A stretch of DNA of 64,000 nt from Chondrus crispus (taxonomy: Eukaryota > Rhodophyta > Florideophyceae > Gigartinales > Gigartinaceae). How positions within the stretch are numbered: the first letter of the stretch is position 1; each line of letters begins with the position of its first letter. Below, one piece after another: positions 38,698 through 50,865 of the stretch. Under the pieces are notes generated by a model. The model was not told the DNA's origin, searched no databases, and saw nothing but the letters and a program-made list of their open reading frames with translations. The stretch is from contig NW_005178734.1 of the NCBI RefSeq assembly GCF_000350225.1, positions 411,266 through 475,265 on the forward strand, written 5' to 3'. A program made the translations under genes and the position numbers.

Positions 38698-41600
38698 CCC
38701 GCCGCTCGGAACGACTTCCCCCTGATCCATTCTCGGATTATTACCCGTTTGGAGTGACTTCTGGTTCTCGACGTCACCCGGTAGCTTTTGGCTAATAAAA
38801 TGAATCACCTGCGTATCCCCTGTTACCGTCACTTTCCTCCTCTTTTCTTTCCGCGTACCGTTCGTTAGCGAAACGCGGAACGGTCCATGCAGGTACACTC
38901 TTCCTCGAATGTCGGGCTGATCCAGTGTCCGGCTGAACTCCTCGTCGAGGGAACGATGTCCTCTTTGGGGTCTCCGACTCCGCCCGTTCCCTCGGACTTC
39001 TAATTTCCTCCCCTCTCCCCCCTTTTTTGTATGCGCCCCGCTTCTGCGGTCACATCTCATCATCTGTCCATCTCCTCTTCTTTTTCCCAAATTCCTCCTC
39101 TTCACCACAATTTCCTCCTCTTTATCGCAGTGTGCGTCCCAAATATTCCTCTGCTTCGAGTCTCAACTTCCTCCTCTTATCCCTGCGGCGTCCGTGTCGT
39201 AATTTCCTACTATATCTGTCGTCTCGACCGACGCGGGCATGACAAGGCGGTCGCCGTGTCCCCTCAATTTTTCCTTGGATCCAGTACTGATCCATCTCCC
39301 CTACGCCTGCTTCAATCTGTACCGGTACAGTACGTTTCACAGGGCTCCACAGAGGATTGTCAAAGACAACCATGTCGTGTTTCTTCGTACTGATTCATCC
39401 TTCCCTTATACACGCAATAAAATCCACGTCGATAGCATTTGCTGGGGCGAATTCCCTCGGTTCAACGCATAGAAATTTCCGCGTCATACCCCCGGCGTCC
39501 GTTGCAACCTCTTCCTACAGGAACGATCATCGGATTTTTTCCTTTTCGTTTGCGTTCCACATTGGCGGCTGTTATACACACCCGTTGGTATCAGCAGAAC
39601 AGCCGTCGGCGTTGATAACATCGTAAGAGCGGGTTCTCATTTCGGACATCACTTCGACCGCCGCCCTGTATCCTGTATGTCATATTCTCCTTCGACTACT
39701 CGCGCGGCTCCGCCTTCCGGATCGGCTTAGGGCTGCTCGTACTTGGCGATCTTGACCAATGCCGGGCAGACTTGGCTCTCCTTCGAAACTTGATGAGCCG
39801 TCTAAAAGATTAACTTGCGATCGACGGTTCTCGATTCTCCCATGAATAGTAGCGGATCGGCGCAGCGTCATGTTCAGCCTTCACAAACAAAATAATTAGG
39901 CAAGGATACAGGGGACGCACAATATAAAAAATAGCAAGATAGAAAAGTAGAAAGAAAGAAAGATGATAGGAATTGTGTGTGCTTGTGGAGAGGGTTGTGG
40001 CGTGGCGCTCCAACAGTTGGAAGCGGTGTGACGTGGTGGTTGCGATCGCGATCTTCGATAGTCGCTGGTTGGTGTCGTCTCCCTCCGAGGGAGACACTAT
40101 ATCTCCAACGAGGTCTCAATTTCCATGGTAAAATGCGTGAGCTTCTTGCCACGTGCGGGGATCCCTTCTTCTTCTCCTGGCCTGGTCCCTGTGGGAAATA
40201 AAACATGGTCAACGTAATACTGGCAACGTTATCCTTCTACCCTTGTCACGACGTCGCTGTAGACGTCTGTTTCGACGTTACATTTCATTATCGTCGAGGT
40301 ATTGTCCTCCTTGTGTAGAGGGTTTGATGAATCGTGTGCGAGAGCTCCTCAGACTGCCATTCTTTCTGCGTGCCGACGGCCTTCAATTCTCTTGCTGTCC
40401 GAATTTGCCGACGCGTACATGACGTTGAGACGTAGATCCCCTTTCCTTAAAATTCGCAATTTGATCACCTTGCGTAACAACGATCCGACACGGTACCGAT
40501 CCCTGGCTTGGGGACGTTGTCATTCGTCAGGCTCCGCCGGGCTGAAGTATCTCGCACGAAGTTGACACGTGGACAAGTGTCCTCATTTGCCCTGATCCCG
40601 TTGCCGAAATTCAGGTAATTGGCATCCTCTACGTTATTTTTCTGGCGTGGGCCCTGTAATCGAGGAAAAATTTCAACCTCCTTTTCTTCCTTGCCTTAGT
40701 TCTGAGGGGATGGGTCCCTCCGCTACGGCTCGATTCGAAGTGTCCATTACCTCTCCCTGACACGGGCGCCTGTTGTCTCTCCCCATTTCTGCTCCTAACG
40801 CACTGCAGTTCGCCCATGTCGGCTCTTACTCATCACCGACGGTGAACCACAAGAAAATGCGGTGGACTGGCTGACCCTCTTCGGTCTGTCCCACATGACT
40901 CTCGTCGAGGGTCGGGATCGTTTCCCCAATGGCAAGGAAATGAGCGGGGTGCTCGAATTCCTCCCCAACTTCCCCTACGACCTCCACAAAAAAATCATGT
41001 CTCTGTCGAGTGCCAGGAGACACCTGCGTCGTCTGCGTCGCGTTGGTGTTCTCGCATAATATTAAGACGAAACGTTCCCTAAAAGAATCGACGCAGCGTA
41101 TGTTGTATAGGGTGTCGGCGAGCGCGGCGTGCGAGTGCACGGTGACGGAGTCGAGAGGGTATAGGCCCTCATATTTCCCATGTTTCCTGCCCTTCAGGGC
41201 TTCCAGCGGCACCGGGAGTGTCTCACGTGTCCTCTCCTGTGAGAACGTCGTTTTCGGTGTGTTCATCCTCGGCGCGTATCTCCGGCCTACACGTGTGTTC
41301 CTATTCGGTGATCGCATCCCGTCAACTCCTTCCAGGACATGATACCGGTTTCTCCACCCTGGGCATTATGCCCTTCCCTGCAGGTACAGTAGAATTAGTA
41401 AGCGTACTCTGATAATCGCCGGAAGCAACTACGTCGCTCTTCGTCGTACTGGTGAATTCTCACCCTCGTTTCAGTGGACTAACCCTCTAGATTCGTCCCT
41501 TTTGTAAGCGTCCTGCCCTTGTGGCTGTTCGAAACAACCGTCGGTATAAACAGAGAATCCATCGGCTCTAGCAATATCGTGATGACGGATCCTCGTCTAG

Positions 41601-42953
41601 GGCATATAACTTCGGGCGTTGCGGTGTCTTTTGTCAGAATCTTCCCTAAATACTCGCGCGTTACTCTCAGAAGCAGACATACGAGGTCTCGCGAGCTGGC
41701 GTTCTTGTACAACTTAAAACAAAGGCCCGCTCCCCTTCTCGACGTGACACACAGTGTAATAAATTAATTACAATCGACGATTCACAGAGCCTCCTCGATC
41801 TTGGGCGTCACATTTGCTCACACGGGACCCGGTACGCTTGTTTCTCGTTGTCCGCGGTGCGGGGTTCTTGTTCTCTACGTCACAAAAACAAAACAAAGAG
41901 ATGAAGGCAAAAAAGAACAAAAACAAAAACAGAAGAAAGACATGAGGGGGGGTCGATTACTGTAGTAAGTAAGTAAGTAGATCGCTCTTAGCGCAGGAAA
42001 GTTATATGCGTGACAGTGTCTGTCCCTGCTGATCCTGTTCAAAAACAGTTTTTCTCGATGAGGACGTCGGTATTGGAAGAGTACGTGTTACAAAGCGGGC
42101 TTCTGACACAATGTTGCCGTCGGCCTGTGTCTTGCGCGTGGTCTTCGGTCTTAACAGATAGAGGGCGTCTGTCCCCTATATGTACACGCGATAGCTTAGC
42201 TGCTCGAGGTCTCGGCGGTGGGGGTTATCAACAACGTTTCGTACAAGTGCGGGCTTTTCCCTCAGTTGCAGTTGATTTTCCGACGTGTGGCCGGAGTTCA
42301 GTCTGCGACTGGTGCTGATCATTTGACAGCTTACCAGCAGCGAGCCCCAATTTTTTTGATTAAATCACGCCCCATGAGGGCGGATCATCGATCTAGGCGT
42401 CACAACGCGTGCGCGCGGCGGCCGCGTGTGATCGTATCCAAGGAGGTAAATTACCTCAGCCTGAGACTACAGTAAATTTCCCTTCGACGGCCTAGCCGCG
42501 CAGGCCATTTCATTCATGGGCGGGGGTCCCAGGCAAACTCGCTTGAGTCATTTCGTTTCCCTTCTCCTCACTCCGAGGGGTCTCGTTTCCGGCGACTGTC
42601 CTTACTCTCTCTCTCTGCGACGCTGTTCACCGCATCACTTCCAACTCGAGAGCCCCCTGATGGGGACCATCCCCAATACAATTCCAACATTTCACTCGCG
42701 GTCTTATCGCGTTCCGCGTCGTTCACTTTCTCTCGATCGGCCTCCCTCGCATGCGCCTCTACATCAACTGCATCTTTCCCCTCCTTCTCCCTCGACTCAA
42801 GGGTAACCCGCTGGTCAATCCCTTTTTGCAAAGGCGTTCCCGACGGAAAACTGCCTTACTCCTCTCGCTCCGACTTTCCTTGCTTGCGGACCCCTTCGTT
42901 TCGAATTTCTGACTCTTCCGTGTTCCCTAACCTGTTAATTCTATTAACGATGC
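38698..42953. other. Long 3' region of the gypsy element without a recognised gene
   Basis: 4.3 kb of pyrimidine-rich DNA on the plus strand. A plus-strand open stretch at about 40800-41059 (ITDGEPQENAVDWLTLFGLS onward) and an overlapping 163-codon minus-strand frame at 40826-41317 look the most coding-like, but neither matches a family I know and they exclude each other. They may be remnants of a second accessory gene. Confidence 0.4.
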
Positions 42954-43715
42954 CTATCCCGCTTGCGTGTGCGCGACTTGCGGCGGCAAGAGTAACTTCT
43001 TCCTTCGGAAATACGTGACGGCCGCACTGCGGGGTAATTGCTCAATGGGCTCCCACGTCGCGTCCTCGGGCGTATAACCGTACCATTCCACCTTGAGAAT
43101 CAAATTACCATTCTGATAATCGTGGTCCACGACCCGGTCGATTACGTATTCCGTGTTCTCCGTTTCCTCTCCTTTCTCTGAACTGTTTCCTTCCCCCTTC
43201 TGAACATCTTCCAACTCGTCCTCTTCTCTGGACCTTCCGAGCTCGCGTAGATCGGGAGGTGTCTCCGCTGTCGGCGTTTGACCAACTAAATTATCCTGGT
43301 CCCCCGTCGTAGGCGCACGGGTGTGAGGACGTTCCTCGTCCTCCATTACCTCTCCTTCTTCGTTTAACTCCGGCTCTCCCAGGAACTGTAGCGCCTGACG
43401 TAGGCCGGTTATCGGCGCATAGTCCATCGGGCTTGGGGCTAACTCCACTTTGTCTCGCGATACACGTTCCTCCTGATCGCCAATAGCAATGACTACCGTA
43501 TGTTGATCCGATCTTCTGACCTGATAAGGTCCTGTAGCGACTTGTGCCAGTTTGTGTTTCGGTTCGCTGGCCGTGCCCTGCTCCTTATGGAGGAACACGT
43601 AGGACCCCGGTGGGATCTCATATTGCGGTTTGCGAAGGCGTGCGTCGAAATTTCGCTTGTACCGGGCTTGTTCCTTCCGCAAACTCCTATCGGCGCTTCG
43701 CATTAGGCTCTCCAA
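42954..43715 (-). pseudogene. Integrase C-terminus and chromodomain (gypsy pol)
   Basis: The frame continues the integrase after a shift near 43690. It begins with the GPY/F-like C-terminal module (HKLAQVATGPYQVRRSDQHT), has an acidic linker, and ends with a chromodomain: EYVIDRVVDHDYQNGNLILK, VEWYGYTPEDATWEP and a final basic helix. Chromodomains guide chromoviral integrases to particular chromatin, usually methylated histone H3. The aromatic cage residues (Tyr, Trp) are present. It ends in a natural-looking stop at 42954. Confidence 0.85.
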
Positions 43716-45180
43716 CCACGACTGCCATTTCAGGTAGTATGCTCGTTACGATCTCCAAAGTCGGCTGCGCTTGTAACGCAATGCTTCTCGGTGCCCGAGC
43801 TAACACCAGCTTGAAGGGCGCAATGTTCGTAGTTCGATGAACTTGCGTGTTGTATGCGAACGTCACGGCGTCGCTAAATAAGTCCCAGTCCTTGGGATGC
43901 TCTCCAACGTATTTTCGCAAAGCGGAAGTCAGCGTGCGGTTAAACCTCTCCACTTGGCCGTTGGCTTGCGGGTGGTACGTAGTCGTGAACACATTGCGTA
44001 TGCCGAGAATTCGGCAGACATTCTGAGAGAACCGGGCCGTGAACTGTGTTCCATTGTCGGACAGCAGCTTGACCGGGGGTCCGTACACGAATACCCAATG
44101 GTGAACGAAGGCTTGTGCGATGTGCGCAGCTGATATCTTCTTCAACGGTACGGTTCGTACCAGTTTCGAGTATCGATCGCTGATCACGAGAATATACCGA
44201 TTTCCTCGTTTGGTTGTAATTAGCTCGCCGAGGATGTCGATGGCGACAAACTCCAGCGGAGCTTTGGGCGTGAACAGCTTCATTTCCTTCGTGTTTTTTC
44301 TTAACTTCACCCTTTCCCGCGCACATGCGGCGCAATTCTTCGCGACTGCATAGCAGTCTAGGGCCATCGTAGGCCAGTAAAAATATCTTCTCAAAGTCTT
44401 GTAAAGTTTCCTGCCTCCCGGGTGTCCTGCCAATTTTGCGTAATGGCTTAACCCTAGGACGCAGTCCCTTAACGATTGTGGTATCACCACTTGTACAAAC
44501 TCCGCCGCGGTACAGCATAGAGTTCCTTCGAATTCCTCGGCCTCCATGCTGAACGTTCTCACCTTTCCGGCGTCCATTTCTTCCTTGATGCGGTTGCAGA
44601 AGAGGTCGACGGCTTGCTCGCGAATGAGCTCCTCCGGAGTGACAGCTTGGAATTGATCGAGGCGGTCAGGGGCGGTCCCCCCCTCAAGAGCGAGGATGTC
44701 GTCTACCACGTCAAAACTTTCCTCGTCCTCCACTGTACCCTCGGCCGGTTCGACCATAAAGCATGGGATTTCGTCGTCGATTTCGTCGACGGTTTCTCCT
44801 GCGGTCCGTAACCTAGACAAAGCGTCCGCCTGGCTGTTAGCCTTTCCCTTTTTGTACTTGATTTCAAAATCGAATTCCGAGAGGCGTAGCCTCCATCGGA
44901 TTAATCTCCCGCTGGGGTCAGTTACGTTCATCAACCACCTCAATGACGCATGGTCGGTATGCACAATGAAGTGCTCGCCATATAGATATGGTCTTAAAGT
45001 CTGTACGGCCCAAATTACCGCTTGACATTCTTTTTCTGATACAGAATAGTTTCTCTCGGCTGCGGCTAACGTTCTTGAAAAGAACCCGATGGGTTTATGC
45101 TGCGCATCCGGGTGTGTTTGAAATAGTGCAGCGCCTATTTGATAGTCGCTTGCATCGATATCTACCGAGTAGGGTAGGTC
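43687..45180 (-). pseudogene. RNase H and integrase (gypsy pol)
   Basis: The C-terminal RNase H part is readable as HFIVHTDHASLRWLMNVTDP with FDFEIKYKKGKANSQADALS. The integrase follows: HHCC zinc finger (HYAKLAGHPGGRKLYKTLRR, then CAACARER), catalytic Asp in FVAIDILGEL, Asp in LLSDNGTQF and Glu in HPQANGQVERFNRTLTSALR. The region is open from 44964. Upstream, to about 45180, the RNase H start lies in a shifted frame relative to the reverse transcriptase. The catalytic residues are all intact. Confidence 0.9.
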
Positions 45181-46085
45181 CTTTTCGGCAGCGCCAACAC
45201 CGGCGGTGCCAAGATGGAGTCCTTGAGCTTATGAAAAGCTTTCTTGCACGGTTCGTCGAATCCTTCCAACTGGACCGGTTGTCCTTTCTTCAGTAGTTGG
45301 TTTAGAGACTGCGCAATTTTAGCATAATGCGGAACGAACCTGCGGTAGACATTGCAAAGTCCCAGGAAGCTTCTAAGCTGTGTCTGTGTTCGCGAGTACC
45401 GCACTTGCTCCAACGCGACGGTTCGCGCGACATCGACTTCTAGCGTACCTGGGCGGACGACGTGGCCCAGGTACTTGATCTTTTCCACGAATAACTCGCA
45501 CTTGCGAAGCTTGAGCTTGACCCCTGCCTTTTCCAATACGGAAAGTATTTCATCCACGTGCACGATGTGCTCCTCCCACGACTTGCTAAAAATTATTATG
45601 TCGTCTAGATACACCAAACAGCATTTCTAACGGAACGGGGAGAGCAGGATGTCCATTGCTCTCTGGAACGTCGCTGGCGGGTTGGTTAGCCCGAAGGGCA
45701 TTCTTGAGAAGCGATACAGACCTGAGTGACACGAAAATGCGGTCTTTCCACGGTCGCACTCAGGGATAGGCATCTGCCAATATCCCGAAATCGCGTCCAA
45801 CGCGGAGAAAACCTTGCTGTCACCAAGCGAGTCCAGACACTCGTCCATTCGCGGCAAAGGGTACGTGTCCTTCACCGTCACTGCGTTCAGCCTGCGGTAG
45901 TCTACGCCAAAACGCATTGACCCGTCCGGCTTGGGCACCAGCAACACGGGCAACGCCCATTCTGACTGCGCTGATTTTATCACTCTTGCCTCTAACATCT
46001 TCTGCACTTCTGCATCTTCTACTTCGCGGGCTTTAGGCCCGGCCCGATACGGGGCTTGTGCGATGGGACGAGTCTCGGGAATCAA
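45162..46085 (-). pseudogene. Reverse transcriptase (gypsy pol)
   Basis: Two pieces in one frame are separated by a TAG at 45627-45629. The first has WALPVLLVPKPDGSMRFGVD, YRRLNAVTVKDTYPLP, FSALDAISGYWQM and FGLTNPPATFQRAM. The second starts with the catalytic LVYLDDIIIFSKSWEEH and the thumb (KIKYLGHVV, RSFLGLCNVYRRFVPHYAKI). The stop sits seven codons before the YLDD box. The three catalytic aspartates are present. The TAG is probably a nonsense mutation of a Trp or similar codon. Confidence 0.9.
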
Positions 46086-46113
46086 CTCAATCCGATGGAC
46101 TGTGGTATTAATT

Positions 46114-47844
46114 TCACCAAGCGTCCCATCCTACATGCCGGAATATTATTTTCAACATCCGACGGAACCGCTCGCGCAGCCGGTCCGGCACGTGGCTCAG
46201 GTAGAGGTCCTCTACGTCCGGCGGTGGCGGCTCAATCCTGCGTTGCGGCTTCGTAGATGCCGACGCGGAGAGCCTTGCCGACCGTTCTTCTGGCTGGTCC
46301 TCGCGCGCTTGATTCGACGGTTCGCATCTTGTCTCGCCCGTAGGCGTCCTGGTGGAATTAGGAAAATTTCCCTTCGTCCTTTCTTGAATTCCGAGAACTT
46401 CACCAATAGTGGTTTTGCTCTCGAGCGCGGCTCTCGGGTGCGGTAATAATTCTGCCACCACTTGGCCTTTTTGCACCCTGACAGGGTACGTCCTAAAATT
46501 CGCAACGAGTAAACGAAATGGCCGGTCAGGCTCAACCTGAACGACACCATTGGTGCACGTCAACCCGTGCCTTTCGTACAACGACGAGTACGGCTGAACC
46601 ACAACCAAGCCCGCCCTCTTCGACGTGCATTCCACGACGCGTTGCGTCCCTGGCTCGATAGTCGTGGCTCTTGCCACTTTTACCTTAGGGGAAATTCGCT
46701 CCACCTTTCCATCATTCTCGTCCTCTCCCGAGACGAGATTCTTCTTCCCTTTTCTCGTCGAGAACCGCCTAACTATCAGAACCTCCGAGAAATCCGCCAA
46801 CTCAACCGTTTTCTTCCTTGGATAAATTGCTTCTACAAACCGGTCACAGTAGTCCGCGCCTAGGATTAGCGGGACGGCTAGTTTTTCGCATACAATAAAC
46901 TCGGCTGCGGCCACAAATTTTCCAAGCCTCACAGGCATTCCAATTGTGCCGAGAGTCCAGAGTGGCCTATTGTTTGCGTCGCCAATGTCTTGGGTCGGTC
47001 CGTAGGACACTAGAGATTCCATTCCAGGCGGGATTTCCGATTTCGCACAAGGTTTGGTCCGGCGCCGGTGTCTAATACAGACAACACCCGGCTCATCAAT
47101 CCGACTGTTGGTCCAATGTCCGCGTAAACGTTGTAATTTTTTCGCGCAACAACCAAAATCTTCCTGGGACACTCCCTTCGCTTGACCCTGTACCAGGGCC
47201 TTCGAACTTCTTCCAGCGGATGATCTCGGGCTCGGCTCAAAATTCTCTTGACTTGGGCTGGCCCTTTGGGCTTATCCACCAATCCAACAACCTCCTCATC
47301 CAGGCCTTCCCTTCTGGCTAGAGACAGGGAACGGGGCTGAGTCCCGGACGCAGTACGTTGAACCTGGGCCTCTCGTGACTCCCTCGAGATTCCCCTCTCT
47401 AGTTTCCCTGCGGCGACGGGGTCCTTCTCGCGTCCGACGACGCGGGCCCTGTGGCGGGCCCTCGGAAGAGTTGGTTCGACCTCGGCGTTGAAGCACCTGG
47501 CGTGTTCGCCGTCTGCCAATCGAACCAACTCTTGACCCTCAGGTAACTCGTCCATGGTATCGCTAATCTCTCCATCGGAGACAACGCCTCATAATTTCCC
47601 AAAACTCGGTGCATTTCCCGGAGGGAAAGAATACACGTTGGCGCGGCGTGTTCCTTTTCGTAACAATGATAGCACACCAGTCCGTGCTTCTTGACGGGGT
47701 ATTGCGGCCTAGGTCCTCCACGGGCCGGCGGCCTTCCTTGATGTTGCGGCCTTCCCATCCAGCCTGGCCTTCGAAACGTTGTACCCTTTCTTCCATCGGA
47801 ATGCGCGGCGCCAGCGTGTGGCCGCGCCCCCGAAACATCATCAC
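46114..47844 (-). pseudogene. Nucleocapsid zinc knuckle and aspartic protease (gypsy)
   Basis: Three overlapping frames. 47758-47399 has a CCHC knuckle CYHCYEKEHAAPTC. 47555-47010 ends with the retropepsin active site VLDTGAGPNLVR. 47172-46114 carries the protease flap and C-terminus (AVPLILGADYCDRF), followed by a tether to the reverse transcriptase with PYSSLYERHGLTCTNGVVQV. Pieces of one protein in three registers mean at least two indels. Programmed frameshifting can explain at most one. Confidence 0.75.
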
Positions 47845-47940
47845 GGGGTCCGTGGGCTCTGAAAACGACTCCGTCGTGTACGTAGGCGTCGGTAGAGTTG
47901 ACGGCCCACTTGTTCCGTAGTCCTCGTGTCCGTAGCCCTC

Positions 47941-49682
47941 CTATGGCTCAATGAACTCGCCTTCGGCTACTAACGCTCCTTCGTAGTGATTTTCGCTACT
48001 TCCATGCGCGCCGCGCTCATCTGAAGCCGGAAGGGACTCGGCTAAATGGACGGCGGCGTGACTTTTGCGACCGAGATAAGAAGCCCTCGTCTTCTTACCC
48101 GCCCTAATTGTCGACGGCGTCTGAATCGTGACCTTCTTGGTCTTCTTGTCCTTAGCGCTGCTCGCCGAGCCATGCGCCTTCGCGTAATTAACTAGTCTCA
48201 AAAACGAAACGTCCCGATTTTCTTGTCGGTATTGAGATACCATTGGTTTGATACTCGAATCGAGTCCTTTAATAAACATCGTCATTTGTTCTTCCATCGA
48301 ATATACGTTTCTACAGCGATTGCTCGCGTCCGTCAGACGGATGTAAAATTCCATCTCGTCTTCAGACGGTCTTTGCTGAACTTCTCGCAATGCGAGCACG
48401 GCTTGACGGATCGCCTCGTCGGTTGCGAAACTCCTCAACAACCACTGTACGGCCTCTGGCCAAACGGACACCTTTCCGTGATGGGACCCGGCCGTCTGAG
48501 ACACCGAAGTGTACTGTCTCAGGGCGATGCCGCTTAGAAATTCGGGCAACAAGCGGATCGCTTGCCCCTCGTTCATTTCTTGAGTATCGAACTCTTGCAC
48601 TAATTTTGCCAAAAAATCCAACACAAGGACCCCGTCCTCACCTGTGAACGTGTTGTCCTTCTTCACCTTAGGCGGAATATCCCTCCTGATTTTTCGCATG
48701 GCGGTCCGCCTGGAACTTGACAAATATGTCTGCGCGTTTAGCAAGCGGTACGTTCGGTACGAAAGTAATTTCTTGAAGAGGTAGTTGGTCGGATTCAGCT
48801 CCTCTAACTCCTCCCATCGCGGCCCGCGTCGCGTTGCGACGTCCTCTGGCTCAGCGTCTTTGTCTCTCCGCGAGGCGGCCGAAGTGATCCCGCCCCGTCT
48901 GGAGGTAATTTTCTTGCCCTGCGAAATTCCTTTTCCTTCCTCTGAACGATGTTCGGAATCGCTGGCATGGTTCGACGAACCGTCGTCACCATCTTCGGAA
49001 AGGCCATTCGACTCGGTCATTGAGTCTTGGTCCTCCGGCTCATCACTACAGTGACTCTTGCTCCGGCGTCGCAGATTCTTCTTCGAAGTCTTCGACTTGG
49101 AACTCCGCTGTACAGCGGCCTTGTCCTTCTTCGGTCGACGGTCGCCCTCTCGACCCGTTGGGAGCGGCTCTTGCCCGGCGACCTGTTCAAGGTCCTTGAG
49201 ACGATGAGCGGCGCGATCAAACCTGTCTTCGATACTGCTTCAAAATTTACCTAAGGACTCTAAAGCTTGATTAGCGTCGCGCCTTGCGTCCTTGACTGAA
49301 ATTTTCAACGAAGCTAGGACCTCCGGCTCCAGACCGTCGGTCGTCTCACCTCGCTCCTTCTCGACGAGATCCACTCGAGCCGACAGCTCTCCTAAAACGG
49401 TGTGGAACTGGGATGCTTGCAACTCCAGTTGCTTCCGGACGAGGGCTAATTCAGCCTCGAGATTTTTCGTCATCTCTTGGCGAATTTCCTCGCCCATCTT
49501 CTCGAACCTGTAAGATAGGTTCTCCTTGTCGGCTTGAATCCCCGTCGGGGATTCTTGTCCTTCGGGATCCGTGGCCGTATTGGCCTGGCTTCGGTGCGAG
49601 GACCTCGCGGGATCCTCGACGCCCTTGCCGATCCGCTCCTACTCGCCCCGGGACCGACGTCTCCGGGGGCGCTTGTCGACAT
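47941..49682 (-). pseudogene. Gag-like capsid protein (gypsy)
   Basis: The frame from 49497 to 47941 is continuous except for a TGA at 49240-49242. Upstream, a Met at 49682 (MSTSAPGDVGPGASRSGSAR) joins after a shift near 49550. The N-terminus is a coiled coil (EIRQEMTKNLEAELALVRKQ), followed by a basic Ser/Lys linker. The capsid part runs FTGEDGVLVLDFLAKLVQEF, AIRLLPEFLSGIALRQY and EMEFYIRLTDASNRCR, a retrotransposon gag (Retrotrans_gag-like) layout. It assembles the virus-like particle in which reverse transcription occurs. The zinc knuckle is in the next frame. Confidence 0.75.
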
Positions 49683-49751
49683 CGCTCGTACGAGCGAACC
49701 TACACAAAAAAAGTTACAAACAAAAAGTAAAAAAGAGACTCCGTTACCCAG

Positions 49752-49855
49752 ACCACTTTTGTAGTGCAACTGCAGACCGAGGCTGTCGTCGACACAATTC
49801 TAGGTCGGGTTTGCTGTACACAATTCTAGGTCGGGAAACCACTTTTGTAGTGCAA
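49752..49855. repeat. Short repeats at the 5' LTR/leader junction
   Basis: An 18-bp copy of the LTR boundary (ACCACTTTTGTAGTGCAA) occurs at 49752-49769 and again at the true junction, 49838-49855. A second 18-bp unit (ACACAATTCTAGGTCGGG) is at 49792-49809 and 49818-49835. This pattern suggests template switching around the primer-binding site. The primer tRNA was not identified. Confidence 0.75.
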
Positions 49856-50865
49856 TGCGCCTGTCAGGCAGAGACTGCGGTCCCATGGTCCAGCAAAAAC
49901 AACAACAGCAGCAAAAAGAAGAACTGCCGATGGCACAGCGCTACGGAATGTCCGACTCTCCCTTCTCCGTTTAAACGAGATTGCGACTCGTAGTAGCTCA
50001 GATCCCTGATAGAGGGGGCACAGAGAAATAGCCCGGCCCGGGATCGGTGTGGTAGAGACTTGCGAAGAGAATTGCTCGACGAGTGTGGGGTGGGGCGCGT
50101 ACTTAGGTACCCCGGTTCCACTGGATTGTAAGGCCAATGCTCGTTGAGCTTCTTCGACACCTTGTAACGCGACAAGGCCTTCGACAGGGGCGTCGCAAGG
50201 CAGCCCGACGGGATAAAATGAAAGTAGCAGCGCTACGTCAACTGTGCCGCCCGATGGCTCGAAACACCTACACCGGTTCGGTCGCAACCGACACCGATGG
50301 CACCAACACTGGCTCGTAACACGACGGAGCCCTTCGAGGCAGACGTCATTGCAACAGTCTCCGTCGGAAAACGGGTCACAGTAGCAGCGCTACGTCAACT
50401 GTGTCGCCCGATGGCATAGACACCTACACCGGTTCGGTGGCAACCGAGGCCGATGGCACCAACACAAGATAAGGGAAAAATAGGTAGAATTAGAGATAGA
50501 AAGGGATAGGGAAATAAAGGAAAGAGAAAAGGGAACCCCCGAGCAATAGAGGATGCGGTAGGCTTAGGTAAAAGGGAGCGTCTTGGTAGAGACAGACTTC
50601 GACCAAGGCGACATTCAACTCCGGCAACTCGGGTTGGTTTATTGACTTGTTCGGTCAAAGGGCTAAGTTATATAGAGCCCCGCCGGGGCGAGTACAGTAG
50701 CTCCCGGCTCTAGATTCTAGATCTAATTAGTAAATAAATTAAATAATTGAAATAATCGTGCGCTTCGTCGCACGCGTGTGTCCCCCAAACCCGGACTACA
50801 GTATGCAATTTTTTTCTTTTTTCACTACCTTTCATCCCCCTACCCGAGACGGGTATTGCACTACA
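49846..50865 (-). repeat. 5' LTR of the gypsy element (right copy)
   Basis: 1,020 bp with the perfect terminal inversion TGTAGTGCAAT ... ATTGCACTACA, followed by the AGCAA target copy at 50866-50870. Confidence 0.95.

Larger units (their letters stand above)
35904..50865 (-). mobile_element. Ty3/gypsy chromovirus LTR retrotransposon, 14.96 kb
   Basis: Two 1,020-bp LTRs beginning TGTAGTGCAAT and ending ATTGCAYTACA bound the element, with AGCAA duplicated outside. gag, nucleocapsid, protease, reverse transcriptase, RNase H, integrase and chromodomain run leftward, so the right LTR is the 5' LTR. By eye the LTRs differ at about 20 positions (roughly 98% identity), which suggests a fairly recent insertion, yet the coding region changes frame several times and has in-frame stops. 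The 6 kb between the chromodomain and the left LTR is far longer than usual and contains an antisense ORF. The element interrupts an unknown minus-strand gene. Confidence 0.93.

Noticed and set aside
40826..41317. 163-codon minus-strand frame in the gypsy 3' region
   Set aside because: It overlaps an equally plausible plus-strand stretch and matches nothing I know. Left as non-coding.
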